Positions 62,262 through 64,000 of a stretch of DNA of 64,000 bases are shown here, one piece after another. Position 1 is the stretch's first letter; every line of letters starts with the position of its first letter. The notes beneath the pieces were generated by a model, which saw only the letters and a list, made by a program, of their open reading frames with translations, made no database searches and was not told where the DNA came from. The DNA lies in the NCBI GenBank assembly GCA_050747245.1, contig JBOGNO010000010.1, forward strand, positions 62,001 to 126,000, written 5' to 3'. This DNA comes from JBOGNO01 sp050747245 (GTDB lineage Bacteria > Acidobacteriota > Terriglobia > Acidiferrales > UBA7541). The translations under genes and the position numbers were made by a program.

Positions 62262-64000
62262 TCACCTTGCAGAGTTTGAGAACTCGCGCCGGTATTTCTC
62301 CCAATCGCGCCGGAGTTCGCCGAGCAGCTTGACGTATTGCGCGTTGTTGCGCAGCGTTTGAAAATGCGGGTCGTCGCGGAAAACAGGATAGTTCGGCAGT
62401 CCCGTCGCACTGGCCTTTCGAAGCAGCGCCACCGCCGGCGCGGGCTTGCCAATCGTGGCATATACGGCAGCCGCAGTATGAAGCATGTGGTGCGTGTGCA
62501 GGACGGTCTTGCCGCTCTTGAGCGCGCGCCGCACGACTGTCTCCGCCTTCCGAAACTCCCCGCGCTTCGCCCAGAGTAATGCCTCCCAGGATGTCAGGAA
62601 CCCATCGCCGGGAACGATCTGCTGTGCGGAACGAATTCTCTCTGCGGCCCCCTCAGGACTCTTGGTGTAGAGAAGGTTCATCGGCGCGAACAGGTTGGCC
62701 CACAAGTTGGCCGGGTCCAGCGTTAGTGCTCTCGCCAGAAAATCTTCGCTCTCCTCGTGATGCCCCTGCAGCATCAGCGCCTGCGCCAGGAAAGTAAGCG
62801 TGAAGCCGTCGTCGGGATGGCTCGCGAGCGCCTCCAGCAGACCTTCCTTCGCTTCTTCGAGCAGGCCCACGTGTAGAAGAATCAGACATTTCCACACCAG
62901 CGCGGGATGGCAGCCAGGGCTGAGATCCAGAGAATGGTTCAACGCACGCAGCGCATCGCGATTCCTAAAACCCTTCAATGGCGTCCACAGCACACGCCCC
63001 CGAGCGCAATGTGCTTCGGCGTTTTCTGAATCGAGCGCCAGCGCACGCCGGATCGCCTTCTCTGCTTTCTCGAACCATTTTGGAACTGGCTCAAACGTCC
63101 CGCCCATGAAAACGCAGGCATCGGCCAACCGTGCCCAGGCATTGGCAAAATTCGGGTCGAGCTTTGTCGCACTCTCAAGCATCTCGATGGCCGTGCGGGT
63201 GTCCCAGCGATTCACCCGTGAGAGCCGCTCCACCGCACGCAGGAAAAGCTCATACGCCATCGCATTCCGGGTCGGAGGCTCAGGTTTCGTTTCCGGGCGC
63301 GCGGATTCCTTCACGCCGAAGCTCCGCGCCAGCCCTTCCGCAATTTCGTCCTGCAGGACGAAAAGGTCTGCAATCTCTGCATCGTGCTTCGCCGAGAAAA
63401 GCGATGTGCCGCCAGCGGCGTTCCAGGCCTGCACGTGCACGCGCAACTTCGGGCCGAATTTCTGAATGCTTCCGTCCACCACCACCTGCACGTTCAGCTC
63501 CCGCGCCGCCACGAGTGGATCCACTGACTGCTTCGCGTACCTCTGCACCGTGCTCGTCGGACGCACCAGCAGCTCTCCGCTCGCGCTCAACTGATTGATC
63601 ACCGCGTCGGCGAGTGCCACGCCGAGGTACTCGTCTTCTGGGTTCGGCGTCAGCAGTTTGAACGGCAACACAGCCACCGTGCGTTTTCCCGCCACGGCCG
63701 CAGGAAGCGTTGCACCGAATTCCAGCTCCCGTGCTAGGTTTGCCAGGTCCACCCGTAATTCTCTCGCGGACGCATAGCGCAGTTCCCGTTTCTTCTCCAG
63801 CAGCTTCTGAACAATTCGCGCGAGTTCCACCGGCACGATCGAATTTACGCCGTCGAGCCGTGCTGCAGGTTCGCTTAAGATTTGCGCGATGAGTGCCGTC
63901 GCCGTCGGCCCAAGAAATGGCCGCCGGCCCGAGGTCAATTCATAGAGCACCACTCCTGTCGAGTACACGTCCGATCGCCCATCGAGCTCCTCTCCGCGCA
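62262..64000 (-). CDS. Serine/threonine protein kinase with TPR domain, N-terminus beyond window
   Basis: The frame is open from the right edge to 62262. Residues at the edge (GEELDGRSDVYSTGVVLYEL) are the end of a Hanks-type kinase: subdomain IX DVYS and the following helices. A TolB/CadC-like alpha/beta module follows (RTVAVLPFKLLTPNPEDEYLG ... LLVRPTSTVQRYA), then TPR repeats to the C-terminus. This kinase-plus-TPR fusion is common in Acidobacteriota. Catalytic Lys, HRD and DFG motifs are outside the window, so activity cannot be judged. Confidence 0.85.
   Translation of the reverse strand, partial: RGEELDGRSDVYSTGVVLYELTSGRRPFLGPTATALIAQILSEPAARLDGVNSIVPVELARIVQKLLEKKRELRYASARELRVDLANLARELEFGATLPAAVAGKRTVAVLPFKLLTPNPEDEYLGVALADAVINQLSASGELLVRPTSTVQRYAKQSVDPLVAARELNVQVVVDGSIQKFGPKLRVHVQAWNAAGGTSLFSAKHDAEIADLFVLQDEIAEGLARSFGVKESARPETKPEPPTRNAMAYELFLRAVERLSRVNRWDTRTAIEMLESATKLDPNFANAWARLADACVFMGGTFEPVPKWFEKAEKAIRRALALDSENAEAHCARGRVLWTPLKGFRNRDALRALNHSLDLSPGCHPALVWKCLILLHVGLLEEAKEGLLEALASHPDDGFTLTFLAQALMLQGHHEESEDFLARALTLDPANLWANLFAPMNLLYTKSPEGAAERIRSAQQIVPGDGFLTSWEALLWAKRGEFRKAETVVRRALKSGKTVLHTHHMLHTAAAVYATIGKPAPAVALLRKASATGLPNYPVFRDDPHFQTLRNNAQYVKLLGELRRDWEKYRREFSNSAR

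Overview
The window is high-GC bacterial chromosome that looks like Acidobacteriota (Terriglobia / 'Koribacter-like'). The best taxonomic clue is a tandem of three ~815-820 aa FtsX/MacB-type permeases (36095-43471) of the 'acidobacterial duplicated orphan permease' type. Supporting clues are the HTH-plus-membrane-plus-beta-propeller regulator at 9945, the kinase-TPR protein at the right edge, abundant TPR proteins, an adenosylcobalamin-dependent ribonucleotide reductase, and a probable selenoprotein peroxiredoxin. No rRNA, intact tRNA, CRISPR array, prophage or intact insertion sequence was found.

Layout. 1-7.2 kb: edge-truncated secreted coiled-coil protein, M48 protease and cytochrome P450 (convergent and overlapping), PAS-SpoIIE phosphatase with an SRPBCC protein, then purN-tyrS. 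7.6-11.3 kb: two zinc-ribbon membrane proteins, one carrying a LecA/PA-IL-like lectin module, and an HTH/propeller regulator. 11.5-12.4 kb: ArsR repressor and AHSA1-like SRPBCC pair behind a promoter with a 32-bp palindrome. 12.5-24.4 kb: a long leftward run glmU-purQ-(M20 peptidase)-purL-(4-TM protein)-purF-lepB-purM-osmC-peroxiredoxin-cysK-like, i.e. most of mid-pathway purine synthesis joined to a peroxide/thiol module. The peroxiredoxin has an in-frame UGA exactly at its catalytic cysteine codon followed by a SECIS-like hairpin.

24.5-31.5 kb: secreted or periplasmic proteins (EF-hand-like, IPT/TIG, a Cys-rich protein with an amber codon in its signal peptide, TPR protein, M1 aminopeptidase). 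31.5-34.5 kb: gene-poor, repeat-bearing stretch with a few very small genes. 34.5-55.6 kb: ffh, the three permeases, the translation run rpsP-khpA-rimM-trmD-HAD, a DUF2089/small membrane protein/YvlB-like operon behind an AT-rich promoter, rplS, rnhB, a large TPR protein, thiE, an AI-2E-family transporter and glmM. 55.7-64 kb: TonB-C-terminal protein, a sigma-54 promoter driving a short terminated transcript with no gene in it (candidate sRNA), nrdJ with a long 5' leader, a tyrosine-phosphatase-like protein, a Gly-rich secreted protein and a truncated kinase-TPR gene.

How the genes work together: glmM and glmU cover the last steps to UDP-GlcNAc. purN, purM, purL, purQ and purF are all present but purS is not in the window. 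rpsP/khpA/rimM/trmD/rplS/ffh/lepB/tyrS are translation and secretion housekeeping. OsmC, the selenoprotein candidate and the cysteine synthase-like enzyme form a plausible redox unit. Most notable observations: the Sec-peroxiredoxin, the sigma-54-driven orphan RNA, and a rimM that appears to start at a non-canonical codon.
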